DNA of 27,571 bases, from assembly GCA_024645065.1 (NCBI GenBank), contig JAHEGP010000009.1:1-27571 (forward strand), in the 5' to 3' direction. The translations under genes were made by a program, and so were the position numbers. The notes under the pieces are model-generated. The model was not told the origin of the DNA. It ran no database searches and was given only the letters and a program-made list of their open reading frames with translations. Origin of the DNA: Cellvibrionales bacterium (lineage in GTDB: Bacteria; Pseudomonadota; Gammaproteobacteria; Pseudomonadales; JAHEGP01). Below are positions 7,617-14,883 of the stretch, piece after piece; the stretch's first letter is position 1, and every line of letters begins with the position of its first letter.

Positions 7617-9152
7617 TCAGCTGGCCAGGCGGCGCCCGGCGCTCGCCGGGCGGGTGAATTGCAGCACGCCGTCTTCCAGCGCACCGTGGCGAAATACCTT
7701 TTTATCGACGGCGTAGTCCTGGGGGCTGGTCCAGGGCGCATGATCGCCCTGGCGGGGATAGAGCGGCAGCAGGCGCTTGATATAGCCGGAACTGAAGCCC
7801 TCGATGAATGGCCGCTGCCTCATACCCCGATCCTCGGGCCGCAACCGCGGAGTGCACTGGAGCGATCCGGTGTGATCCATATGCCGGAGCAGGCGACAGA
7901 CGTATTCAGAAACCAGGTCGGCTCGCAGCGTCCAGGAGGCATTGATGTAGCCAAAGACCGATGTCAGGTTGGGCACATCCGAGAGCATCACTCCCCGGTA
8001 GCTGTAGCAGCTGGACACATCGACCTCCTCGCCGTCGACGCTGAGGGTGGCCCCGCCCATCACAGTCGGGGTGAGACCGGTGGCGGTCACGATAATGTCG
8101 GCCGTCACCTCGTCGCCGGATTGCAACAGTATGCCCCGCTCGGTAAAACTTTCGATCTCGTCCGTCACCATCGACACCCTGCCGCTCCTGATAGCCTTGA
8201 AAAGGTCGCCGTTGGTGACCAGGCAAAGCCGCTGGTCCCAGGGCTGGTAGTGCGGATTGAAATGCTTGTCGACATCGAAGCCCGGCCCGAGTTGGGCTCG
8301 CACCCGGTCGGTAAGAAATTTGCGAACCTGCTCGGGCCTGTGGCGGGCTCGCCTGAAAGTCAGCCGCTGAAAGTTGATATTCTTCCAGCGCGTGATGGCA
8401 TAGGCGAGGCTTGAGGGCAGCAGCTTATGCAGCAGCCGGGCAATCTTGTCGATGTCCGGCGCTGCGAACATATAGCTTGGTGAGCGCTGCAACATGACCA
8501 CGTGAGCGGCATCTCGGGCGAGCACCGGTACCAGGGTCACCGCCGTGGCGCCAGAGCCAATTACCACCACTCTCCTGCCACGGTAATCCAGATCCCCAGG
8601 CCACTGCTGGGGGTGGACTATCTGGCCGCGAAAGCGATCACGACCCTTGAACTCCGGGCTGTTCCCCCGGGTGTAATCGTAATAGCCGGCGCAGAGCAGC
8701 AGGAAATTGCAGCGCAACTGGCTGCTGGAACCGTCCGCGTGCCGTATATCCAGGGTCCAGTTGGCGTCTGCACTCGACCAACTCGCCTGCTCAAGGCGAT
8801 GGTCGCAACGAATATGCCGATCGACACCGTAGTCGGAGGCCGTTTCCCGCAGGTAATTGAGAATGGTCGAACCCTCGGCAATCGATTTTGCCTCGGGCCA
8901 GGGTTTAAATTTGTAACCAAGGGTATACATATCGCTGTCGGAGCGCAGGCCGGGGTAGCGAAACAAATCCCAGGTGCCGCCCATCTCCCTGCGGCTTTCC
9001 AATACGATAAAGGACTTCCCTGGACAATTCCTCAGCAAGTGGCAGGCCGCGCCAATACCGGACAGCCCAGCACCGACAATAATCACGTCGGCAATCACGT
9101 CGGCTTCATCCACACTCCGCCTGAAAGCCGCGTCTTTTAACCCTTGAACCAT
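7617..9152 (-). CDS. EthA-like flavin-containing (Baeyer-Villiger type) monooxygenase
   Basis: A 511-residue FAD/NADPH monooxygenase expected to insert oxygen into ketones or oxidise sulfur or nitrogen groups. FAD motif GAGLSG is at 27-32, then GGTWDLFRYPGLRSDSDM. The type I Baeyer-Villiger fingerprint FRGQIVHPQQWP is at about 174-185, and the NADPH motif GSGATA at 199-204. Similarity runs to the C-terminus (DYAVDKKVFRHGALEDGVLQF) and recalls mycobacterial EthA, which activates ethionamide; the natural substrate here is unknown. The frame is open far upstream, but GGAGG eight bases before the ATG at 9152 decides the start. A second ATG five codons earlier is possible. Coupled to the phosphatase gene downstream. 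Confidence 0.9.
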   Translation of the reverse strand: MVQGLKDAAFRRSVDEADVIADVIIVGAGLSGIGAACHLLRNCPGKSFIVLESRREMGGTWDLFRYPGLRSDSDMYTLGYKFKPWPEAKSIAEGSTILNYLRETASDYGVDRHIRCDHRLEQASWSSADANWTLDIRHADGSSSQLRCNFLLLCAGYYDYTRGNSPEFKGRDRFRGQIVHPQQWPGDLDYRGRRVVVIGSGATAVTLVPVLARDAAHVVMLQRSPSYMFAAPDIDKIARLLHKLLPSSLAYAITRWKNINFQRLTFRRARHRPEQVRKFLTDRVRAQLGPGFDVDKHFNPHYQPWDQRLCLVTNGDLFKAIRSGRVSMVTDEIESFTERGILLQSGDEVTADIIVTATGLTPTVMGGATLSVDGEEVDVSSCYSYRGVMLSDVPNLTSVFGYINASWTLRADLVSEYVCRLLRHMDHTGSLQCTPRLRPEDRGMRQRPFIEGFSSGYIKRLLPLYPRQGDHAPWTSPQDYAVDKKVFRHGALEDGVLQFTRPASAGRRLAS

Positions 9153-9283
9153 GCGATGCGCCTCCATCCAGAGCACCACGATAGCGGCAGCGAACGCCAA
9201 AGTCATGCTCGGGCGAGGCACCCGGCTTACCCGGGGCAAGCTCGCCACGCCAACCATGATTGCGGCTTCGCAGCTCGATTCGG

Positions 9284-9895
9284 CTACCGCCTCACCGTAG
9301 AGCCCAACAGAATCTCGAGGCGGCCGTCGGCCAACAATACAGCGCGCTGCACCGCCAGGCCATGGAGCGACCGCCCGAACTCGGCTTGCGGGTGGGCGTA
9401 CCAACTCCCCTGCACGCCGCTGCGGGGAAGGAAACTGAATTGGTCGCTGCGCATGATCGCGTATTCGCGGTAAGGGGGCGGGGTCTGGGCGTTTAGCAGG
9501 CCCAGAACATGGGCCCGGGTACCGGCATGCAGGTAGGGTTTCAAGGCCGCGGTGAAGGCCCGCAGTGAGCGCCGGTCGAGGTAACTCGGAAAATCCCAAA
9601 GCAAACACACGTCAAGACGTGTGCCCGGGGGGAACCGCAGCAAGTCAGCGAATTGCTGCTGCAATTCACTGTCAGTGCAATCCTCGACAGCGGGTGGATT
9701 GCGCACCAGCGCCTCGTCAAATAGATTGAGGTAGTGCAGTCGACAGCGAAATGCGGAGAAAAAATCGAGGCTTTCAGGTAGCGCAAGCCCAACGTCGAAC
9801 ACAGTAAGGCGGTGCTCGGGGTCAAATCCGGCGAACACCGATGAAAACAATTGGCTCGACTGGGACGATGCCACCGCCGGAGATGCCGCCGTCAT
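9284..9895 (-). CDS. Unrecognised protein, methyltransferase-like fold features
   Basis: A 203-residue protein I do not recognise. It has the order of a class I methyltransferase: a first strand with LTVFDVGLALPESLDFF (30-46), CRLHYLNLFDE (51-61), a central DVCLLWDFPSYLD (95-107), a helix and strand LKPYLHAGTRAHVLGL (118-133), and a hydrophobic C-terminal strand region. The first motif lacks the GxGxG glycine pattern, so SAM binding is doubtful. No signal peptide or membrane segment is seen. It starts 28 bases after the bactofilin stop and so very probably shares its transcript, which links it tentatively to cell-shape or envelope work. The 131 bases to the next gene hold nothing recognised. 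Confidence 0.7.
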   Translation of the reverse strand: MTAASPAVASSQSSQLFSSVFAGFDPEHRLTVFDVGLALPESLDFFSAFRCRLHYLNLFDEALVRNPPAVEDCTDSELQQQFADLLRFPPGTRLDVCLLWDFPSYLDRRSLRAFTAALKPYLHAGTRAHVLGLLNAQTPPPYREYAIMRSDQFSFLPRSGVQGSWYAHPQAEFGRSLHGLAVQRAVLLADGRLEILLGSTVRR

Positions 9896-9923
9896 AACGC
9901 GCTAACCCTGAGGAGTGTGCCGA

Positions 9924-10439
9924 TCACGCGCTTTTGAAGGATGAATCCACCTTGTCTTGCTGCGCCCTGACCGCACCGGGTAGCGACGTCAGCGAGGGCA
10001 CCGGGGTTTCGCCTGGGCCCATATCGATGCTGCCCTTGAATCTGGCACCGTCCTCGAGGCAGACCCGGGGGGCATTGATGTTGCCGCGAACATTACCCGT
10101 GCGCGCAACGACCACCTTTTCGAGGCCCGTGATATCGCCTTTTATCTCGCCCTCGACCCTGACCAGTTTGGCGGTCACGTTGGCCGTAATGCGACCGGCA
10201 GGACCAATGCAGAGTTCGTAATTCTCGACTATCACACTGCCCTCCACGACGCCGTCGATGGTGAGGTTTTCCTCGCCCACGATATCGCCGCGGATGTGAA
10301 TACCGGGACCGATCATGGCCCGTAGCCTTGGGTTCGCAGATTCTGATACGATAGGCGGCGGCATGTCCGGCAGCTCAAATGAATCGTCAGTCGACCGTGA
10401 CACGTTTTTACTGTTTCTGTGCTTATCGAAGATAGCCAT
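9924..10439 (-). CDS. Bactofilin (polymer-forming cytoskeletal protein)
   Basis: A 171-residue bactofilin. A hydrophilic N-terminal tail (1-40, Ser/Asp/Pro rich) precedes the right-handed beta-helix core at about 42-145, seen as short repeating strands (IGPGIHIRGDIVGEENLTIDG, then GSVIVEN, GRITANVTAKLVRVEGEIKGDI, GNVRGNINAPRVCLEDGARFKGSI with its regular Gly and hydrophobic spacing). A disordered C-tail follows. Bactofilins self-assemble into membrane-associated filaments that place peptidoglycan or envelope enzymes. The usual M23 peptidase partner is not in this window; the neighbour is the methyltransferase-like orphan. It is the first gene of the minus-strand run to 7002, divergent from the reductase gene at 10607. 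Confidence 0.92.
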   Translation of the reverse strand: MAIFDKHRNSKNVSRSTDDSFELPDMPPPIVSESANPRLRAMIGPGIHIRGDIVGEENLTIDGVVEGSVIVENYELCIGPAGRITANVTAKLVRVEGEIKGDITGLEKVVVARTGNVRGNINAPRVCLEDGARFKGSIDMGPGETPVPSLTSLPGAVRAQQDKVDSSFKSA

Positions 10440-10606
10440 AAACTTTTACCCGTTCGAAGCTGTACCTGGTTTGCAGCTGCTTGCCCCGCCGGACGGATCT
10501 GGGGGGGGTAGCAACAACACCCGGATTGCGAGCAAGCTTTCCTACTTGCGGCGATCCACCCGGAAAACGATAACCATTGTCAATCATTAGCTCTGGAGAA
10601 CGTCCC

Positions 10607-11839
10607 ATGATAGCAAAGCCCAGGTACGATGTAATCGTCTTTGGAGCAACCAGCTTCGTCGGCAAGCTGATCACAGATTACCTGTGGCGCCAGTACGGGA
10701 TCGACGGCGCGCTCAGCTGGGGGATTGCCGGACGCTCCGAGGAGCGTTTACAGGAGCTGCGCGATGGTCTGGGCGATAAGGCGGCGGCACTGCCAATCAT
10801 CGTAGCCAGTGCGGATGATGAAGAAGACCTGCGAGCCATGTGTGAGCAGGCCAGGGTGATTCTCTCAACCGTAGGACCCTACGCTCTCTACGGCGAGCTG
10901 CTGGTTAAGGCCTGTGCCGAGACCGGCACGGACTACTGCGACCTGTGCGGTGAGCCCCAGTGGATTGCCAGGATGGCCGAGCGCTACCATACCATTGCCG
11001 GTGCCAGCGGGGCGCGAATCGTGCATAGCTGCGGCTTCGATTCCATACCCTCGGACATGGGAGTTTGGTACCTGCAGCAGGAAGCGCAGAAGGCCTGGGG
11101 CAAACCCTGCCAGCACATCCAAATGCGCGTGGTCGACAGCAAAGGGGGCGTATCAGGCGGCACCGTGGCCAGTATGCTCAACATGGCGAAAGAAGCCTCG
11201 AAAGATGCCACACTGCGCAAGAAACTCGCAGACCCCTACCTTCTTTGTCCACCGGACCATGGCTTTCGCGCTCGCCAGATGGAACAAAAAATAGCCCGTT
11301 ACGACCGCGACTTCAAACAGTGGTCCGCGCCTTTCGTGATGGCTGCCATCAATACCCGGATAGTGCACCGCAGCAATGCGCTGTTGAACCACAGCTATGG
11401 GGAGGATTTTCGTTACGACGAGGCTATGCTGACCGGCACTGGCATCAAGGGTTCGGCGATGGCCGGTGCGATTGCATCAGCAACCGGGGCGATGCTGCTG
11501 GGCGCGGGGCTGGGCCCGCTGCGCTCGGCGCTGGAGCGCTACGTAGTGCCCAAGCCCGGCGAGGGGCCAAGCCCCAAACTACAGCGCGAGGGCTTTTTCG
11601 TGTTGCAGTTTCTCGGCCACGGCAGCGGTGGGGAAAAGCTTCGCCTGCGCGTGACCGGCGACGGCGATCCCGGCTATGCATCGACTGCAAAAATGATCAG
11701 CCAGGCGGCCGCCTGCCTGGCCCAGGACGTGAGTCACAAGGCTGTCACCGGTGGCATATTGACGCCGGCAGCGACTTTTGGCGACGATTTGATCCAGCGA
11801 CTGCAACAGCATGCTGATGTGGAGTTCGAGCTACAATAG
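10607..11839 (+). CDS. Saccharopine dehydrogenase-like NAD(P)-binding protein (trans-acting enoyl reductase type)
   Basis: A 410-residue Rossmann-fold oxidoreductase of the saccharopine dehydrogenase-like family that includes eukaryotic SCCPDH and mycobacterial trans-acting enoyl reductases. The nucleotide motif YDVIVFGATSFVGK is at about 7-20, then AGRS, STVGPYALYGELLVKACAETGTDYCDLCGE and HSCGFDSIPSDMG, all typical of the family. Its substrate is unknown; lipid reduction is the family-based guess. The ATG at 10607 follows CTCTGGAGAA at good spacing. A longer version from TTG at 10577 lacks such a site. Its last codons overlap the last 9 bases of the convergent exporter gene. Confidence 0.85.
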   Translation: MIAKPRYDVIVFGATSFVGKLITDYLWRQYGIDGALSWGIAGRSEERLQELRDGLGDKAAALPIIVASADDEEDLRAMCEQARVILSTVGPYALYGELLVKACAETGTDYCDLCGEPQWIARMAERYHTIAGASGARIVHSCGFDSIPSDMGVWYLQQEAQKAWGKPCQHIQMRVVDSKGGVSGGTVASMLNMAKEASKDATLRKKLADPYLLCPPDHGFRARQMEQKIARYDRDFKQWSAPFVMAAINTRIVHRSNALLNHSYGEDFRYDEAMLTGTGIKGSAMAGAIASATGAMLLGAGLGPLRSALERYVVPKPGEGPSPKLQREGFFVLQFLGHGSGGEKLRLRVTGDGDPGYASTAKMISQAAACLAQDVSHKAVTGGILTPAATFGDDLIQRLQQHADVEFELQ

Positions 11840-12541
11840 CGCTGACAGGATGGCAGTGGCGCCGGACAATGCGCATAGCGACAAAATCCCGGCGCGCAGG
11901 CTGGTTTCGAAACGCTGCAAGGGCATGAACCGGCAGAGATAGAAACCGGCGAGCGTCCAGGGCAGCAGGTAGAGGCAAACAATCACCTCCGCCCGGCCGA
12001 AGCGCCCCATAAGGGCCAACATCACTAGCGATACCACGCAGCCGTATATAAAAAATGCCGCCAGGTTGCCCCGCAGGTGCTGTGCTTGCTGGTGTTGCAG
12101 CAACAGCGCCATCGGCGGGCCACCGACCGAGGTCGATGTGCCGAATACCCCCGATAGTGCGCCAGCCCAGAACATGGAACGCACCGACGGCCGAATGCTG
12201 AACCGCATACTGCTTGCCAATACCGCCAGTAATACCGCGGCACCGACAAAAATCGATAGTCCCTCGGCGCTGAATACCGTCAATAACCAGGCCCCTATCA
12301 GGGACCCGGGAATTCGACCGACCATCGCGCTACCCAGAGGTGCCAGCTCGATATGCCGCCGATGTTGCAGGGCCATTAGCACGCACTGCACCAGCGCCAT
12401 TGCCACCAGTGGCCCGGGCAGGGCTGCAGGGTAGATCATGACCAATAGCGGCGCTCCGACCACGGCTATGCCAAAACCAAAGGCCGTCTGCACCAGTGAC
12501 CCCAGCATGACCACCATACCCGCCGCCAGCAAATCCCACAT
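11831..12541 (-). CDS. TauE/SafE (TSUP) family membrane exporter
   Basis: A 236-residue integral membrane protein of the TSUP family (sulfite/organosulfonate exporters and relatives). It shows about seven or eight hydrophobic segments, a first half repeat around AFGFGIAVVGAPLLVMI and a second around LSGVFGTSTSVGGPPMALLL. That arrangement (FGxGxxxxxxPLL, then GxxxGxGGPP-like) is diagnostic for the family. The cargo cannot be predicted. The C-terminus overlaps the convergent reductase gene by 9 bases, so neither transcript has room for a terminator between the genes. A short-chain dehydrogenase gene lies upstream on the other side of a 149-base gap. Confidence 0.85.
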   Translation of the reverse strand: MWDLLAAGMVVMLGSLVQTAFGFGIAVVGAPLLVMIYPAALPGPLVAMALVQCVLMALQHRRHIELAPLGSAMVGRIPGSLIGAWLLTVFSAEGLSIFVGAAVLLAVLASSMRFSIRPSVRSMFWAGALSGVFGTSTSVGGPPMALLLQHQQAQHLRGNLAAFFIYGCVVSLVMLALMGRFGRAEVIVCLYLLPWTLAGFYLCRFMPLQRFETSLRAGILSLCALSGATAILSALL

Positions 12542-12690
12542 CAGCCCACGTATCCCGCCTCAGATTCATACTCCATCGCCCTACCGAGGTTAAAGCAAAA
12601 TGCCGGCTCAAGCAGTCGTTCGGGGCCGACAGCTGCCCGGGGCAGGCAGGGATTTCACCCGGGTAACGGTATACCGACCCCTGAGGGGCT

Positions 12691-13545
12691 TTACGATCGA
12701 GCTCGCCCGCTGCGCTGATTTTCTCTAACGGGTTCGTTATTGCGCGCGAGGCGGTCGAAGCCCGCGCCCAGAATGCGCTTGGCCAGGGCTGCTACTTTTG
12801 CAATGCGGGTGATCCGGTAGCGCGCCCGGGTTTTGCGCCCCTGGAGAATATCCACCAGCACGTCGGCCACCGCCGCGGCCGGCATCGCCCCCGCCCCCGG
12901 TGTGGCTGCCTGCAAGCGCTGCACATGCCGCTGGTAGTCGAGGCGAGTTGCCTTCCCCTGCAGGCAGGCATCCATCGCGTCGAGGGCATTGGCGCGAAAT
13001 TGGGCCTCGATCGGGCCGGGCTCAATGATGTGAACGGCAACTCCCCGGGTTTCCAGCTCCAGGCGATAGGCATCGCCGGCGGCCTCGAGCGCGTGTTTTG
13101 ACATGCAATAGGGGCCGCGAAAGGGCACTACGATCAAGCCCAGAACCGAGCTGTTGAAAACCAGTTTCGATCCGCGGTGCAAACAATCGAGCAGCAAGTT
13201 GGTGAGGACCACCGGACCAATCACGTTAGTGTTCATCTGCCCGCTCAGGGCTTCCCAGCTGGCATCCTCCATGGCCACCTGTAAGCCGTAGCCGGCGTTA
13301 TTGAACAGGCCAAAGATAGTACCACCCGATAACAGCCGGATACTTTCTGCAGCTTCCGTTACGCTGCGCTCCGAATCCAGCTCCAGTTGCACCGCCTCGA
13401 CGCCCAGTGCCTGCAGCCGATCGAGATCCGCGTGCTGCCGGGCGGTAGCGATGACACGGTAACCGGCCTCGAGGCAGGCTTGCACGGCGGCGTAACCAAT
13501 ACCTGACGAGGCACCGGTGATGACGATAACGGGCTTGGATTGCAT
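12691..13545 (-). CDS. Short-chain dehydrogenase/reductase
   Basis: A 284-residue classical SDR: cofactor motif TGASSGIG at 10-17, NNAG at 82-85, and catalytic Ser133, Tyr146 and Lys150 in NSSVLG...YCMSK. ARQHADLDRL after the second strand suggests NADP preference (basic residue after strand 2), but this is a guess. The basic C-terminal tail from about 235 (KTRARYRITRIAKVAALAKRILG) could bind membrane peripherally, as in SDRs acting on lipids. The ATG at 13545 has GGAAGAG upstream and gives the normal short N-terminus; the 21 extra open codons upstream are not typical of the family. Confidence 0.9.
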   Translation of the reverse strand: MQSKPVIVITGASSGIGYAAVQACLEAGYRVIATARQHADLDRLQALGVEAVQLELDSERSVTEAAESIRLLSGGTIFGLFNNAGYGLQVAMEDASWEALSGQMNTNVIGPVVLTNLLLDCLHRGSKLVFNSSVLGLIVVPFRGPYCMSKHALEAAGDAYRLELETRGVAVHIIEPGPIEAQFRANALDAMDACLQGKATRLDYQRHVQRLQAATPGAGAMPAAAVADVLVDILQGRKTRARYRITRIAKVAALAKRILGAGFDRLARNNEPVRENQRSGRARS

Positions 13546-13673
13546 AGTCACTCTTCCAGTCGGACGGTTCGCTAACCAGTGCATGCCATCCATGTCGGGG
13601 GCTTGCAAGAATTTTTACGGGCATGGGGTGGCGCCACCCGGGCAGGCGCGCAATGGGATTCAAAACAGGAAAG

Positions 13674-13706
13674 GCCGCTGGGCCCGGTAGCGCAGACTAC
13701 AGCGGC
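13674..13706 (-). terminator. Possible terminator after the small lipoprotein gene
   Basis: On the minus strand, arms GCCGCTG and CAGCGGC enclose an inner GTAG/CTAC pair, followed by CTTTCCTGTTTT. It lies just after the lipoprotein stop at 13722. The U tract is interrupted, so efficiency is uncertain. A separate 14-base palindrome (gggtggcgccaccc) sits at 13626-13639. Confidence 0.4.
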
Positions 13707-13721
13707 GGCAGGATTACTCTG

Positions 13722-14096
13722 CTACTCAGAGACTTTCTTTTTGGCGTCTTCGTACGCATCCTCGGTTGCATCGGCAGCGTCATCCATTGCCTCACCCGCA
13801 TCATCGGCCATTGCCTTGGCACCCTCTACGGTTTTGTCGTAAGCCTCTTCAGTGGCATCGGCGGTTTTGTGGGCCAAATCCTTGGTGCCTTCGACAGTTT
13901 TATCGTAGGCCCCCTTGGTAGCATCCGCAGCATCATGGGCCATGTCTTTGGTGGCCTCAGCCACATCAGAGCCGGCCTGCTTGACGCTCTCAACCGCTTT
14001 CTCAGTGGATTTCTTGGTATCGTCGCTACCACAAGCGCCCAACGACAAAACCAGTACTGCGACGGATGCCGCACCCACCATAGCTTTAAAATTCAT
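13722..14096 (-). CDS. Small repetitive lipoprotein (LEA/apolipoprotein-like helix repeats)
   Basis: A 124-residue protein with a lipoprotein signal (hydrophobic 9-20, lipobox LGAC near residue 22), so probably anchored in the periplasm. The mature part is almost all Ala, Asp, Lys, Glu and Thr in an amphipathic pattern with an imperfect 22-residue period. AYDKTVEG occurs twice exactly, and ATKD, ATEE and ATED recur beside DAADAT. This resembles LEA-like or apolipoprotein-like helices, which are often disordered until bound to membrane or under dehydration. I know no defined family. GGAG lies before the ATG at 14096. Confidence 0.8.
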   Translation of the reverse strand: MNFKAMVGAASVAVLVLSLGACGSDDTKKSTEKAVESVKQAGSDVAEATKDMAHDAADATKGAYDKTVEGTKDLAHKTADATEEAYDKTVEGAKAMADDAGEAMDDAADATEDAYEDAKKKVSE

Positions 14097-14142
14097 GTTT
14101 ATCTCCAGTTTACCAGATTACAAATCAAGCGCGATCATACAC

Positions 14143-14181
14143 CGAACAGCTACCATTGCCCACTACCATTGCAGCTGTTCG
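14143..14181. repeat. Inverted repeat with internal direct repeat
   Basis: Nine-base arms cgaacagct and agctgttcg enclose 21 bases containing taccattgc twice. It lies between the NAD(P)-binding protein gene and the lipoprotein gene. No T run follows on either strand, so it is more likely an mRNA hairpin than a terminator. Confidence 0.5.
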
Positions 14182-14190
14182 AGCTGGCCA

Positions 14191-14883
14191 CTAATCCCCG
14201 GTTCCACTCTGCAACTGCGCGTTTTCGACAATATGGCATCCCGGCTCAGCTTGCGCGGCAAAGTCCAGCATGCGGGATGCAAGTCGCGCAACCGACATCG
14301 GCTGCCAGCGGCTGGCCCAATCCATTGGGATTTTTTGCAGACCGGCCAGCAAATGAACCGAGGCTCTCTCACCGGCGCGAAATTCCCCCCGCTGCGGAGC
14401 ATCCAGCAAGCCGGGGCGATACAGGTACAGGCTGCGCAATGGCAATTGACGCAGATCGCTCTCGGCTTCGCCCTTGGTGCGCAGGTAGTGGCTGAGCGAG
14501 CGAGGGTTGGCACCCATACTGCTGACCACATGCAGCGATGCAACGCCACGTTCTGCGGCCCACTTCCCGACTGCCAGCACCAAATCGTGATCGACCCGAT
14601 AAAAAGCGGCTTTACTCCCAGCCTGTTTGCGTGTGGTACCCAGGGTGCAAAATACAGCATCGGGCCCGGAATCCAGCTGTAACGCAGCGGGCTCCAACGT
14701 GCTCTGCACATGCTCCCTGACCACCGGGTGATTACCATAACCCAGACTGCGACGCAGCAGCAGGTGCAGCGTCCGGTACGATTGATTTGCCAGCGCCTGA
14801 CGCACCAGCTCTTTACCGACTGCCCCCGAGGCACCCACCAGCAAGGCGCTGGAGTCCATGCCAGCGGGTCCCGGTGCGCTCAT
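14191..14883 (-). CDS. TIP30/HTATIP2-like NAD(P)-binding oxidoreductase
   Basis: A 230-residue atypical SDR. LLVGASGAVGKELV (about 14-27) is the nucleotide-binding loop, AVFCTLGTTRKQAGSKAAF follows, then VVSSMGANPRSLSHYLRTKGEAE with a YxxxK pair and YRPGLL. These blocks are those of the HTATIP2-like NAD(P)-binding family. The substrate is unknown. Its ATG overlaps the stop of the amidohydrolase gene as ATGA (14880-14883), so the two are translationally coupled and probably functionally linked. Confidence 0.85.
   Translation of the reverse strand: MSAPGPAGMDSSALLVGASGAVGKELVRQALANQSYRTLHLLLRRSLGYGNHPVVREHVQSTLEPAALQLDSGPDAVFCTLGTTRKQAGSKAAFYRVDHDLVLAVGKWAAERGVASLHVVSSMGANPRSLSHYLRTKGEAESDLRQLPLRSLYLYRPGLLDAPQRGEFRAGERASVHLLAGLQKIPMDWASRWQPMSVARLASRMLDFAAQAEPGCHIVENAQLQSGTGD

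Noticed and set aside
6900..8414. A 504-codon plus-strand frame
   Set aside because: Antisense of the histidine phosphatase and EthA-like genes, whose motifs are unmistakable.
11065..11817. A 250-codon plus-strand frame
   Set aside because: Alternative frame inside the saccharopine-dehydrogenase-like gene; no motifs and no start context.
12660..12692. A possible terminator with CCCC/GGGG arms near 12678
   Set aside because: The loop would be only a few bases and no clear T run follows on the minus strand, so I did not call it.
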